A stretch of 64,000 nucleotides of DNA from Calditrichota bacterium (GTDB lineage Bacteria > Calditrichota > Calditrichia > Calditrichales > J004): the NCBI GenBank assembly GCA_013112635.1, contig JABFGF010000013.1, positions 25,568-89,567 on the forward strand. Direction: 5' to 3'. Below are positions 37,723-47,100 of this stretch, in pieces (position 1 is the first letter of the stretch; each line of letters opens with the position of its first letter). The position numbers and the translations under genes were made by a program. A model generated the notes under the pieces. It ran no database searches. It was not told the origin of the DNA and was given only the letters and a program-made list of their open reading frames with translations.

Positions 37723-38664
37723 TTATTTTTTTACTACCATCCTATTTAGTTCTTTATCTTCAAAATAGTAGGTTTTAGGATTTAAAGCTTTTCCTTCGTA
37801 GCGGACTTCATAATGTAAATGGGGAGCAGTTGAAACACCTGTGTTACCAACCTCACCAATTTTTTGTCCACGTTTGATTGTTTGTCCTGCCCGAACAACA
37901 TATTTGCTCATATGTCCAAATCGTGTTTCATAACCAAATTTGTGATCGATTACGACCATTTTCCCATATCCGCCACCCCATCCGGCTTTTTTCACTACAC
38001 CATCAGCTGACGCGTAAATGGGTGTTCCCCGCGGTGCAGATAAATCCAATCCTTCATGGTGCTTACGGACTTTGTAACGAGGATGATTCCTCATACCAAA
38101 ACTACTTGAAATTCTTCCATCAAGAACGGGTTTTAAAGATGGAACATATCTTATCGAGTCTTGTTTTTTATGAAAAGTCGCCATCAGTTCTTGGTAACTG
38201 GATAATTCTAATTTTATTGCTCGCTCTAATTTGGCAAGTTCACTAAGTTGTTCTCCAAGACCGATATTATCCTCAAATCCTGAAACTTCATCTTCAAAAT
38301 TAAATGCAAACTCAGAACCCCCAATACCAACTTCACGAACATCGGAGTCGATTTGCGGAAGACCCATTACAACCCGAAGTTCATCATCTTTCTGAACAAT
38401 AAGGTTTATTTGAGTATTAATACTGTCAATCTGCATTTTTGCATCACTCAAACGGTTTTGCAAAACAGTATTTGTCCGCTCAAGAGTTTTGATTTTTGAA
38501 TTATGGCTAAAATCAACTAATAAATCGAGGCTTATTTTACCAACAAATGTGAAGGTAAATAGTACCACTAAAGAGTATGTAAAAAGTTTTAGGCGAGAGA
38601 TTTTAAATTCTTTTATTTCTGAATTATTTCTCCGTACAAAAATCAGCCGTGATTCGTCTTTCAT
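37723..38664 (-). CDS. Membrane-anchored M23 (LytM) peptidase
   Basis: 313 residues: a short cytoplasmic start, one membrane helix (about 26-48), a coiled coil (about 60-100, 140-165) and a C-terminal LytM domain from about 185. The zinc ligands are visible in HHEGLDLSAPRGTP and HLHYEVR. M23 proteins cut peptidoglycan cross-links or, when inactive, activate amidases. Here the His-x-His and His/Asp ligands are intact, so it is probably active in cell-wall remodelling. Confidence 0.9.
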   Translation of the reverse strand: MKDESRLIFVRRNNSEIKEFKISRLKLFTYSLVVLFTFTFVGKISLDLLVDFSHNSKIKTLERTNTVLQNRLSDAKMQIDSINTQINLIVQKDDELRVVMGLPQIDSDVREVGIGGSEFAFNFEDEVSGFEDNIGLGEQLSELAKLERAIKLELSSYQELMATFHKKQDSIRYVPSLKPVLDGRISSSFGMRNHPRYKVRKHHEGLDLSAPRGTPIYASADGVVKKAGWGGGYGKMVVIDHKFGYETRFGHMSKYVVRAGQTIKRGQKIGEVGNTGVSTAPHLHYEVRYEGKALNPKTYYFEDKELNRMVVKK

Positions 38665-38799
38665 AAGGGAAAACTTCCTGACATAAAGTTAATGTGCGCT
38701 TCATCACTATTAGACTGCATAATAAAACGCGAACAATGTAAAAAAAAAATATGTGCGGGTCAACACAGAAAACTACATAATATGTTTATTTTGCTGGGT

Positions 38800-39645
38800 T
38801 TACCCTAAATAATATCTTAAAACTTTACTCCTTGAGCTATGTCTTAGTCTTCTCAACGCTTTTTCTTTGATCTGCCTCACTCGCTCCCGTGTTAGTTTAA
38901 ACTTTACACCAATTTCTTCCAATGTATGTGGTTTTTCTCCATCGAGTCCAAAATAGAGTTTTAAAATCCTGGCTTCTCGAGCGCTTAACGTAGATAAGAT
39001 ATAATTTACTTCTTCCTTAAGAGACTCTCCCATAACATCGGAATCTGGCTCAGGATCTTGACGATTTTGTATAATATCGATCAACCTGCTATCACTGTTT
39101 TTCTGCAATGGCGAGTCCATTGAAACAGAACGCGTAGCCATTTTAATTGTGTCTGTAATATCACCGCTGTCAACTTCTAAAACCTTGGCTATTTCATCAG
39201 GAGTTGGCTCTCTTTCATACTCCTGTTCCAGCATACTGTATACTTTACCAATTTTTGTAAGTGTTCCAACTCTGTTTAATGGTAATCTTACAAGGCGCGA
39301 TTGTTCTGCAATTGCTTGTAGGATTGACTGTTTTATCCACCAAACGGCATAGGAAATAAATTTAAAACCCCGTGTCTCATCAAAACGGTAAGCTGCTTTC
39401 ATTAAGCCCAGGTTACCTTCGTTGATTAAATCTTCAAGGGATAATCCATAATTCTGATAAGATTTTGCCACACTAACCACAAAGCGCAGGTTAGCACTTA
39501 CTAGTCTTTTTAAGGCTCGCTGATCGTTCTGCTTAATTCGCTGAGCCAAATCAATTTCCTCATCGGGTGTTAATAGTTTTACCTCACCAATTTCGCGTAA
39601 ATAGTTTTCTAAAGATTGGTTTTTACTTATAAAAAAATCGCTCAC
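38800..39645 (-). CDS. rpoD: Primary sigma-70 factor, short Bacteroidota type
   Basis: 281 residues covering sigma regions 1.2 ([19 protein letters not shown]), 2 ([40 protein letters not shown]), 3 and 4 ([36 protein letters not shown]). Region 1.1 and the non-conserved insert are missing, as in Bacteroidota-type primary sigma factors. It lies 70 bp downstream of the coiled-coil/EutN genes in the same direction. Confidence 0.9.
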   Translation of the reverse strand: MSDFFISKNQSLENYLREIGEVKLLTPDEEIDLAQRIKQNDQRALKRLVSANLRFVVSVAKSYQNYGLSLEDLINEGNLGLMKAAYRFDETRGFKFISYAVWWIKQSILQAIAEQSRLVRLPLNRVGTLTKIGKVYSMLEQEYEREPTPDEIAKVLEVDSGDITDTIKMATRSVSMDSPLQKNSDSRLIDIIQNRQDPEPDSDVMGESLKEEVNYILSTLSAREARILKLYFGLDGEKPHTLEEIGVKFKLTRERVRQIKEKALRRLRHSSRSKVLRYYLG

Positions 39646-39715
39646 ATTTTCTCCGTTTTTAAATTATAGCTGTTACTTATACCACAAAAAAGCATTAAAC
39701 GCAATAAAAAAATTA

Positions 39716-40039
39716 TTATTTCTTCTGTTCAAAAGAAGTTTCATCCATATTGTTAATTCTTTTTAAATCATCTTCACACTTTTTCAGTTCATTTTCTAGT
39801 TTTTTTATTTGATCAATTAATTCTAATACTTTAGTCTCTTTCTCAAAGTTTAATGTGTTTGAACTCGTACAACTATCATAAACACGACCACCAAGCTCAA
39901 GCATTTTTTCTTCGATTTCCTTTTTTACGCCAAGAATGTCAATTTTAATGCGACCAATTTTTGTGTATTCCGAAGTGATATCACTTGCAGCATTAAAACC
40001 GTCAATAAGGCCCTTTTTTACTTTTTCAAATAAAGTCAT
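39716..40039 (-). CDS. Small coiled-coil protein of unknown function
   Basis: 107 residues. After MTLFEKVKKGLIDGFN, the middle (TKIGRIKIDILGVKKEIEEKMLELGGRVYD) pairs a short strand with a helix and a GG turn. The C-terminal third is a coiled coil (KVLELIDQIKKLENELKKCEDDLKRI). It begins 1 bp after the second EutN-like gene stops, so it is tightly coupled to that pair. No membrane segment; function unknown. Confidence 0.75.
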   Translation of the reverse strand: MTLFEKVKKGLIDGFNAASDITSEYTKIGRIKIDILGVKKEIEEKMLELGGRVYDSCTSSNTLNFEKETKVLELIDQIKKLENELKKCEDDLKRINNMDETSFEQKK

Positions 40040-40040
40040 T

Positions 40041-40304
40041 CTAAATATTTATCCTGTCTACAATACCAATAATAGAAGCGTCTGTCAAAGCTGGTTTTTT
40101 TTCTAAAGGGATCACAGCTTCTGAGGCCGTTATATAAAAAACAAGATCCCCTTCGCCGGCCCCAACAGTATCTACTGCTATTAGTAAACTTCCCGTGTTT
40201 TTTTTATTGGCATCAACCGGCTGGATTAGCTGCATTTTCAACCCTTCCAACTGAGTGTCTTTTTGAGTAGCCCATATTTTTCCAACAACTTTTGCTAAAT
40301 CCAT
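40041..40304 (-). CDS. EutN/CcmL-family bacterial microcompartment pentamer protein (2)
   Basis: 87 residues: MDLAKVVGKIWATQKDTQLEGLKMQLIQPVD, then LLIAVDTVGAGEGDLVFYITASEA and a C-terminal VDRI. This is the complete BMC-P (vertex) fold. It follows the first EutN-like gene after 1 bp. No BMC-H or BMC-T shell gene and no encapsulated enzyme lies in the window, so assembly into a compartment is unproven. Confidence 0.9.
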   Translation of the reverse strand: MDLAKVVGKIWATQKDTQLEGLKMQLIQPVDANKKNTGSLLIAVDTVGAGEGDLVFYITASEAVIPLEKKPALTDASIIGIVDRINI

Positions 40305-40305
40305 G

Positions 40306-40578
40306 TTACTTACTTGTTATGTCTAGTTTATCAATTATCCCCGAAATAACTGCGTCTACTGGTTTCCCTTCTGTTAGCTTTGATTGTCTGGCCGAACTGC
40401 CGCCAGTCAACATGACAATCTCGCCAACTCCTGCTCCAACAGTATCTGCCGCAACAACATAGCTTTTTTTCAAACTGTAATCTGTTTCAATATGACGAAC
40501 AACCAGCAATTTTAAACCGTTTAATTTTTCGTCTTTTCTGGTTGCCCAAACTGTTCCTACTACTTTTCCTAATAACAT
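40306..40578 (-). CDS. EutN/CcmL-family bacterial microcompartment pentamer protein (1)
   Basis: 90 residues with the same fold: MLLGKVVGTVWATRKDEKLNGLKLLVVRHIE, AADTVGAGVGEIVMLTGGSSARQ and a C-terminal IDKLD. The loop GGSSAR is the family's usual pore-side turn. It heads a tight three-gene run (EutN, EutN, coiled coil) directly upstream of rpoD. The two copies are clearly related to each other but diverged in the middle. Confidence 0.92.
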   Translation of the reverse strand: MLLGKVVGTVWATRKDEKLNGLKLLVVRHIETDYSLKKSYVVAADTVGAGVGEIVMLTGGSSARQSKLTEGKPVDAVISGIIDKLDITSK

Positions 40579-40757
40579 TTTTTTTCCGGGTAAAAACTCT
40601 GTTTAACAAATTCGACATAAACCGTATAAGCATCACCTAAAAAAAGCAGATGTCTTTAAATTGTCCAAATTTGTTGAAAATATTTATCTGATTATAATTG
40701 TTTAATGCTAATTACAAAAATAGTTGCAAGTATATTATCTATACTGGTGATATTTTA

Positions 40758-41693
40758 TCACATTAATACTTTTTTCATTGAATTTAACAAGGATGTTTTA
40801 AATCTACCAACAAATGAATTTCTTTTTGTTATCAAGCCCTTTAATTGTTCAACTTCTTTTTGGGCCGCTTCTATTCCTTTCTCGAGCAGCAGATCATATT
40901 TGTCAAACTCGCTCCAATGTACTTTTCCGGTATCAGGGGCAATAACACAGTCTACCTTCTCTAATAAAAGTTCATTTATATGATGCGTTGAAACCGAGTT
41001 TGATCGTATGATAATGTCAATCACATTATCCAATTGTATAGCCGGGTCAAGATGCAGGGAAACATTTGAAGCTACAATAAAATTTGCTCCTAAATTATAA
41101 GCTGCATGCACAGGAAAATTATCGCAAACAGAACCATCCACTAATAAGCGGCCATTGTTTTCAACCGGTGGTATAAAGCCCGGTATAGCAGCACTTGCTG
41201 TCAGTGCAAATCTAATATCACCTTTTTTAAAAACAACTGTTTCACCATATTTCAAATCAGCTGCAGAGCAGGCAAAAGGAATTTTTGTGTCTTCTATTTT
41301 CCCTTCCTGGATTAATTCGCTTACAGCAAGCTGAAGACGTTCACCTTTCATCAGGCTTTTTCTGTGCGCTGCAAGATTTATTATTACTCGTTTTTTTATT
41401 TCGCGTGTTAATTGTTGTAACAGATCTTCAGGTTCAAAATTTCTTTGATGACGAAAATAATTTTTACCAGCTCTTATAAACTTGTCACTTTTAATAAATG
41501 TTCTAACCCGGTTTTCAACCCATTCTGCATCTGGGTTTTGAGCATACAAACCACCTACAAGGGCGCCCATGCTTGTTCCTGTTATTACATCAATTGGAAT
41601 ATCATTTTCCTGAAACACCTTTAAAACGCCAACATGAGCCAATCCACGGGCACCACCACCGCCTAGTACCAATCCTATTTTAAGCTTTTCCAT
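40758..41693 (-). CDS. Patatin-like phospholipase (RssA/NTE type)
   Basis: 311 residues. The oxyanion loop GGGGARGLAHVG, the nucleophile elbow GTSMGALVGG and the Asp of the dyad in DGSVCDN identify an active patatin-like hydrolase of the NTE/RssA class. No signal peptide, no added domain. It lies 7 bp downstream of the cyclophilin gene. It probably acts on membrane phospholipids. Confidence 0.9.
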   Translation of the reverse strand: MEKLKIGLVLGGGGARGLAHVGVLKVFQENDIPIDVITGTSMGALVGGLYAQNPDAEWVENRVRTFIKSDKFIRAGKNYFRHQRNFEPEDLLQQLTREIKKRVIINLAAHRKSLMKGERLQLAVSELIQEGKIEDTKIPFACSAADLKYGETVVFKKGDIRFALTASAAIPGFIPPVENNGRLLVDGSVCDNFPVHAAYNLGANFIVASNVSLHLDPAIQLDNVIDIIIRSNSVSTHHINELLLEKVDCVIAPDTGKVHWSEFDKYDLLLEKGIEAAQKEVEQLKGLITKRNSFVGRFKTSLLNSMKKVLM

Positions 41694-41700
41694 AAAAAGG

Positions 41701-42249
41701 CTATTTTAAGTATACTTTCTTAATAATAATTGGATTTTTGGGTTTGTTTGAAAAATCCATAGGAACCCAGCTAATTTTGTCCACAACTTCTAAATTTTCA
41801 ATAACTTTCCCAAATACTGTGTGGTTTCCATCTCGGATTTTTAAACGTGTAAGGCAAATATAAAACTGACTGCTATTTGACCTTTTTGCAGAATTATCTC
41901 CTTTTATCTGGACGGCTGCGACTGCACCTCTAAAATGACTTAACTTTCCAAGTTCTGGCTCAATTGGTATTCCAGGATCACCTGCCCCATCATTTAACGG
42001 GTCATCATCATTTGAAAAGGGATCGCCCATTTCAATCAATGTCCCCCCAATCACTTTATGAATGGCCAATCCTTCATAAAAACCTTCTTTTGCCAGCTTG
42101 ATAAAATTGGCAGCATGTTTTGGAGTTGTCTGATGATTAACCTGGATTGTAAAACTGCCTTCATTGGTTTCAAAAACAACAGTGTCTGCTTTTTTTTCAC
42201 AAGCAAATACAAATAAAAGAATCGATAAGAAAATAAAATATCTATTCAT
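41701..42249 (-). CDS. Lipoprotein cyclophilin-type peptidyl-prolyl isomerase
   Basis: 182 residues. A lipoprotein signal ends at ILLFVFAC, placing it in the periplasm or outer membrane. The cyclophilin fold is recognised by VFETNEGSFTIQ, HKVIGGTLIEMGDP, SSQFYICL and HTVFGKV. The usual FHR active-site stretch is changed to IHKV, so catalytic efficiency may be low. Pairs with the patatin gene 7 bp away. Confidence 0.88.
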   Translation of the reverse strand: MNRYFIFLSILLFVFACEKKADTVVFETNEGSFTIQVNHQTTPKHAANFIKLAKEGFYEGLAIHKVIGGTLIEMGDPFSNDDDPLNDGAGDPGIPIEPELGKLSHFRGAVAAVQIKGDNSAKRSNSSQFYICLTRLKIRDGNHTVFGKVIENLEVVDKISWVPMDFSNKPKNPIIIKKVYLK

Positions 42250-42500
42250 TAATAGCCTGGTATATTTTTAGATGAGTATTTTGTCAAGAGTGGGTTAATC
42301 CATAATTTCAAAGCTGTTAAATTTACGATTAATAGCCCTATTCTTCAAAAGAATTTTTAAAAAATAATAATTGGACGGATATACTAAAAAAAAATCAGTT
42401 TTGAAGGCATAAAAGCAAAATCAAAAAAGTATCAGAATAACACTGTAAATGGAAAGAATTTTATTTCATAGACCCAAAAGAAGAATTAAAAAATAGAATT

Positions 42501-43043
42501 TCATTTAATTTTGTAAATACGGCCAAATCTATTATCCAAAATTACATATAGAATAATTGAGAGAAATCCAAAAGCAAGATATAACCCATGACCATTTACT
42601 TTGAAAACATCAAATGATAAATCAATCCCTTTGACATTCTCTTTTACGTTGTTAATAATTGGCGGCATTTTGAAGGTTGTTTCTGAATCAGAAATGATTT
42701 TGGTAAACAACTGACTAAACTCATTTGTAAAACTGCTATTAAAAACAAACCATATACCGATACCAAACAGAGCCATTAATGCAAAAAGAAACAACCAATC
42801 TGTTTTTACTTTAATTGTTTTTGGAGACATTTTTGTAACAGCATTGACAACATTATCCAGAATATTACCTGGTGCTGTTAAGGGGTTCAACTTTAATAGC
42901 TTTACATGGATAGAATTTTGGTCTTTGTACATACCCTGGCAATAACTGCATTTTTCATAATGCAAAAAGCGATTAGTTGATAAATGTTGTGGCGTTTTTT
43001 GAATTATCTGTTCAAGCTCATCTTTAGATAAATGATTGCTCAT
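42501..43043 (-). CDS. Zinc-finger anti-sigma factor
   Basis: 180 residues. The N-terminal region carries the ZAS motif His-x3-Cys-x2-Cys in LHYEKCSYCQG (about 29-39). A membrane helix follows (WLFLFALMALFGIGIWFVF, about 89-107) and a second is near the C-terminus (LYLAFGFLSIILYVIL). ZAS proteins hold ECF sigma factors inactive. Its start overlaps the sigma gene as ATGA, fitting the equal production of both partners. Confidence 0.8.
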   Translation of the reverse strand: MSNHLSKDELEQIIQKTPQHLSTNRFLHYEKCSYCQGMYKDQNSIHVKLLKLNPLTAPGNILDNVVNAVTKMSPKTIKVKTDWLFLFALMALFGIGIWFVFNSSFTNEFSQLFTKIISDSETTFKMPPIINNVKENVKGIDLSFDVFKVNGHGLYLAFGFLSIILYVILDNRFGRIYKIK

Positions 43044-43624
43044 AACAATTCTTCCTGAGAATAGTTTTTTAACAAAATTGATTTAAGTAAACCCCTACCT
43101 CGAAATAAATGTGTTTTCACAGTACTTGCAGGTATAGTCATCATTTCTGATATTTCTCTTATTGAAAACTGTTGTAAATAATGAAGCATTATTATTGATC
43201 CCTGCTGAACCGGCAACCTGTCAATTGCAGACCATAATATCTTCTGTTTTTCACTTTCTTCAAAAGTATAGTTTTCTTCAGCATCGTCAATATTATTAGC
43301 TAAAATTTCATTCCCATCAGAATTATTTTCATGTTCCAGCTCACTCAAGTTAAATACAATTTGTTTCTTTTCCAGATAGTTTAAACTGGAACGATAAGTA
43401 ATTGTATACAACCAGGTTGAGAATTTTGACTTTTCTGCAAACGTATTAATTTTTTTGAAAACCTTTATAAAAACATCCTGTGTTAACTCTTCAGCAACTT
43501 GTTTTGATTTGACCATTTGCAAAGCGAGTGTATATACAAAGTCCTGATATTTTTGCATTAATAACTTTAATGCGTCTACATCGCCGCTTTTCAATCTTGT
43601 AATTAGTTGCTTTTCCGTTAACAT
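43040..43624 (-). CDS. ECF-type sigma factor (RpoE-like)
   Basis: 194 residues with region 2 (YQDFVYTLALQMVKSKQVAEELTQDVFIKVFKKI, TWLYTITYRSSLNYL) and region 4 (LPVQQGSIIMLHYLQQFSIREISEMMTIPASTVKTHLFRGRGLL). It partners the zinc-finger anti-sigma gene downstream. The promoter upstream matches, in sequence and spacing, that of the divergent gene at 43738, so it probably transcribes both itself and that gene. Confidence 0.9.
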   Translation of the reverse strand: MLTEKQLITRLKSGDVDALKLLMQKYQDFVYTLALQMVKSKQVAEELTQDVFIKVFKKINTFAEKSKFSTWLYTITYRSSLNYLEKKQIVFNLSELEHENNSDGNEILANNIDDAEENYTFEESEKQKILWSAIDRLPVQQGSIIMLHYLQQFSIREISEMMTIPASTVKTHLFRGRGLLKSILLKNYSQEELL

Positions 43625-43632
43625 ATTTTATA

Positions 43633-43659
43633 GGACAGGGCTTTTGTTATTTAGGTTTC
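43633..43659 (-). promoter_or_regulatory. ECF-type autoregulated promoter of the sigma gene
   Basis: On the minus strand GAAACC (43659-43654), a 16-bp spacer and TGTCC (43637-43633) lead almost directly into the start codon at 43624. The divergent gene has the same GAAACC-16-TGTCC arrangement at 43681-43707. The untranslated leader is only a few bases, if any. Confidence 0.65.
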
Positions 43660-43680
43660 AGAAAAAATAATTATTATTAT

Positions 43681-43707
43681 GAAACCAGATTCCTGTTCCT
43701 CCTGTCC
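43681..43707 (+). promoter_or_regulatory. ECF-type promoter of the DUF6249-like gene
   Basis: GAAACC (43681-43686), a 16-bp spacer and TGTCC (43703-43707) reproduce the promoter of the divergent ECF sigma gene. ECF promoters typically have an AAC-containing -35 and a GTC -10, which both sites show. Confidence 0.65.
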
Positions 43708-43737
43708 AATTATACAAAACCACCAAGGAGAAAAAAA

Positions 43738-44091
43738 ATGCAAGAAGAAATATTTATCCCGTTGACTCTATTTGTAGCTATGGCCGTTGTGATTTATCAA
43801 TTTATTAAAACACGCCATGCGGAGCGTATGTCAATTATTGAAAAAGGACTTAATGAAGAGCAACTTAGTTTCTTATTAAGGACAAAAAAACGTTCTACAT
43901 CAAACGAGTGGAGTGTAAAATTAGGTGCTCTTTTCGTCGGAGTAGGTTTGGCAATTCTAATAGGTAACATTGCTGCACCATATGATTTGGTTGAGGAAAC
44001 CGTTGCAGGCTTAATTTTCCTATTCCCGGGAATTGGCTTGTTACTTGCCTATAAGTTTCTCGATAAAAAAGAAGATGTAAACGATGAGTAA
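43738..44091 (+). CDS. Small membrane protein (DUF6249-like), probable ECF target
   Basis: 117 residues with three hydrophobic helices (about 6-22, 63-81, 90-107). Between the first two is a soluble part containing RHAERMSIIEKGLNEEQLSFLL, a feature of DUF6249 proteins often found next to ECF sigma factors. A GGAG ribosome site is present. It has the same promoter sequence as the divergent sigma factor gene, so it is probably part of that regulon. Function unknown. Confidence 0.75.
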   Translation: MQEEIFIPLTLFVAMAVVIYQFIKTRHAERMSIIEKGLNEEQLSFLLRTKKRSTSNEWSVKLGALFVGVGLAILIGNIAAPYDLVEETVAGLIFLFPGIGLLLAYKFLDKKEDVNDE

Positions 44092-44117
44092 TAATCAAAC
44101 TTGTTGATCGTTGATAT

Positions 44118-44154
44118 AAAAAAGGTAATGCCAGAAAATGACATTACCTTTTTT
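44118..44154 (+). terminator. Rho-independent terminator, probably bidirectional
   Basis: AAAAAAGGTAATG (44118-44130) pairs perfectly with CATTACCTTTTTT (44142-44154) around an 11-base loop. T-runs follow on both strands, so it can end the small membrane protein transcript and the giant protein transcript converging on it. Confidence 0.85.
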
Positions 44155-44171
44155 GTTTTAATATTCATAAA

Positions 44172-47100
44172 CTATCGTAATAAAACCATCTTACGAATAA
44201 GTGTTGAGTTCTTACCTTTTGTCAGGCGGTAAAAATAAACTCCGGATGCTGCCTGTTCACCATAATTATTCAAACCATTCCATTCAACTTCATGATAGCC
44301 TGCTTTAAAAGATTTATTTAAAAGCTCTGCTACCTTTTGGCCAAGAACATTAAAAATGGTAAGTTTTACATTTTTATCTTCGGCACTTTTAGGTATTCCA
44401 AAACGGATTTTGGTACTTGGATTAAACGGATTTGGAAAATTTTGTGCCAACTTAAATGTAACAGGTACAATTTTTGGTCGGAAAGTTTCATCCTGACTGG
44501 CATAAATTTTAAAACGGTAAAGATCACTTCCCGGTTTTAAACTGTAAGAGCCATCTTTGGCCATATCAATTATCTTTTCTTTTTTCTCATCTACAAGATA
44601 AAAATATAGCCCGGATGTTGATATCTTTTCCATTTCCCATTTTATATCGTGCATCACCTGAGATTCCCTGGACTCAACCACCATATCCCACTCAAGAACA
44701 TCATCCTCATCAGCAAAGTCCGTTTTAAGCTGTCGTGTTAAACGCCTATTTTGATCTGTAAAATATAACGCACAATATGAACCAATATGCGGCGGCTCTG
44801 CAATATCTCTCTTTTGGATTTCTGGATTGCTTACACCAAAAACATTATGATCATCCATATACTTATCATTACTTAAAGAAATATTAAATGAATTTTCAAT
44901 ACCTGATTTTGGCAATACACTGCTTGATTCTTTGATTGTATCCTTTGCAGTTGTGCTAAAAACCAAAGTGCCTGCTTCTTCAGATTTCATCCAATATCCG
45001 CGCCAGGGTATTGCATTTGCCTCAGAGATAGACGACCATTTATATCCCTGGACATCATCATCCTTAAACTCATACCAATAAACAGCATCCGTTATTATCC
45101 CCTGGTTTGCTGCTTCCACAAGTGAAATTGAAGTCCCGTTTGCCTGCACAAAAAACATATCTGCCCAGGATGTTGTATAACCAACCGGTGTTCCAACCTG
45201 GTTCCAGCCTTTTACAATTGGTGTAGAAAGAGAATCCTCAAAACCGGCTTGTTCAAATGCAGAAATATCAAGTGGGAAGCCCAGTGCTGAGATTAGCCAA
45301 ACAGCCTCTCCCATTGCATGGGGCTGATCTATAAACGAATGAACGGGCAAATAACGTTCTTCATCATTGTCCCATCTATAAATTTGCAGAAGAGAGTCTA
45401 CAACAAAATCCTGCCAGACTGTTTCAATTGGCCGCGGGATGGAAACCATTAACCAACGGTTTCTTAAAACAAATCTTCTTGAAGCATCTATAACGAATGG
45501 AATGTTTTTTACATTTGAACCTAAAAGTCCGTTTTTCTCAGTATCATAGGCCCAAACTCTTAAAACATAGGCGCCGTCTTCAAGACGGGAAAATAACAGC
45601 TCATTACTTCTAACACTATCCTCACCTGCAATCAGCTGAGGGTTTAACAGCCCTTTAAATAACCTGTAATTTTTATATAAACTCTCTTCAGGTTCCCCAA
45701 TCGGGTAGCCGCTGGTATCATCGGCAAAAAAGTGTACAGCAAACGATGACTCACGAACCAATGAATCTGACCTTGCTGTTATAACAATATTTGGTGCAAA
45801 ATCATCAAAGATTGGTGTAAACTTTATATTAACCGAAACCTCTGCGTCAGTTGGATCATTAGAGATGAGATTTGCAACAACTTGTTTCTCTACCGGCAGA
45901 CGCGGCAAATGTTTGTTTGGATGAATATTAAAATCAACAAAACCTGAATCAAAAGGAGCAATTGTCAGATCAGTCGTATCCATATCAAACCAAACAGCTA
46001 AAAGTGAATCCGGTTGATACGAAAACCGTGCTATCAATGTACCGCCACCGCTATTTTCTATTTTAATTTTATCTGAACGAACCTGATCTACCGGAAAATT
46101 AAATACCCTGTCACTTACATCTATACTTAATGATGGTGCAAGTGTTGAAGCCTGGCCACTTAGCGCTTCTGAAAAGATTGTCCCCGTTCCGGTATAATAA
46201 TTAAAAACAGATACATTAACAGATTGGTTTATACCCAAATCCGGGATTGAAACACTTACATCGTTTCCAATTGTAAAAACGGAATCTTTGGCCAAAATAC
46301 CTTCTGATGGTGATAATACAGGCCCATTTACTGAATAACGAATCATTGTCCCACTGTATAAATCATTTTGAGGAACTTTAAATGCTACTCCGATTGATTT
46401 ATCAAAAGATGTAAGTTGCAAGTCTATTGCTGCGTTAAGAAAATTCAGATCTATGGTCAGGTTAAAAGTATCAACAACTGCCTCTTTTCCATCACTGGCC
46501 TGTACAATTATTTCATGGCTTCCGGTATCACTCATTTGTGGTGTAAAAATAATTTTGCCTGAGTCCGGATCTATTACAAACAGCGGACTATTATCTGTAA
46601 ATTGCAATGTATCCCCATCGGCATCACTTACTTTCCAGGTATAGTTAAATTGCACATTCGTATAGATTGTTGTATCGGGGATTTCAGTTTGGAAAGGTGA
46701 AATATTATCAACAATGACATTTATGGAAAAATTAAAATCCGTTTCATCTCCAAAAGAATCAGTAAGTTTTAATGAAACAGGATTAATCCCGGCATCTGAA
46801 ACAGTCGGAGTACCTTTAATTTCATTATCGGCAGCAAGTGAAAGCCATGAAGGCAATGTGTTGGCTGAAACGATTACATCATCACCATCTGTATCTTGCA
46901 CCGAAACAATAAAGCTATATTCGTTGCCTGTTAATGCCGTAGTGTCAGGAACGCTGGTTACCACAGGCCGTGTATTTAAACCATGTCCAACTACAGGTAT
47001 TTCGAACACCGGATTTGCAGGATCATTGCTGGTAATCATTAGAGTATCTCTAAACTCTTGTCTTATGCTTGGCGTAAACTCAATTTCAAACCTCATTTCA

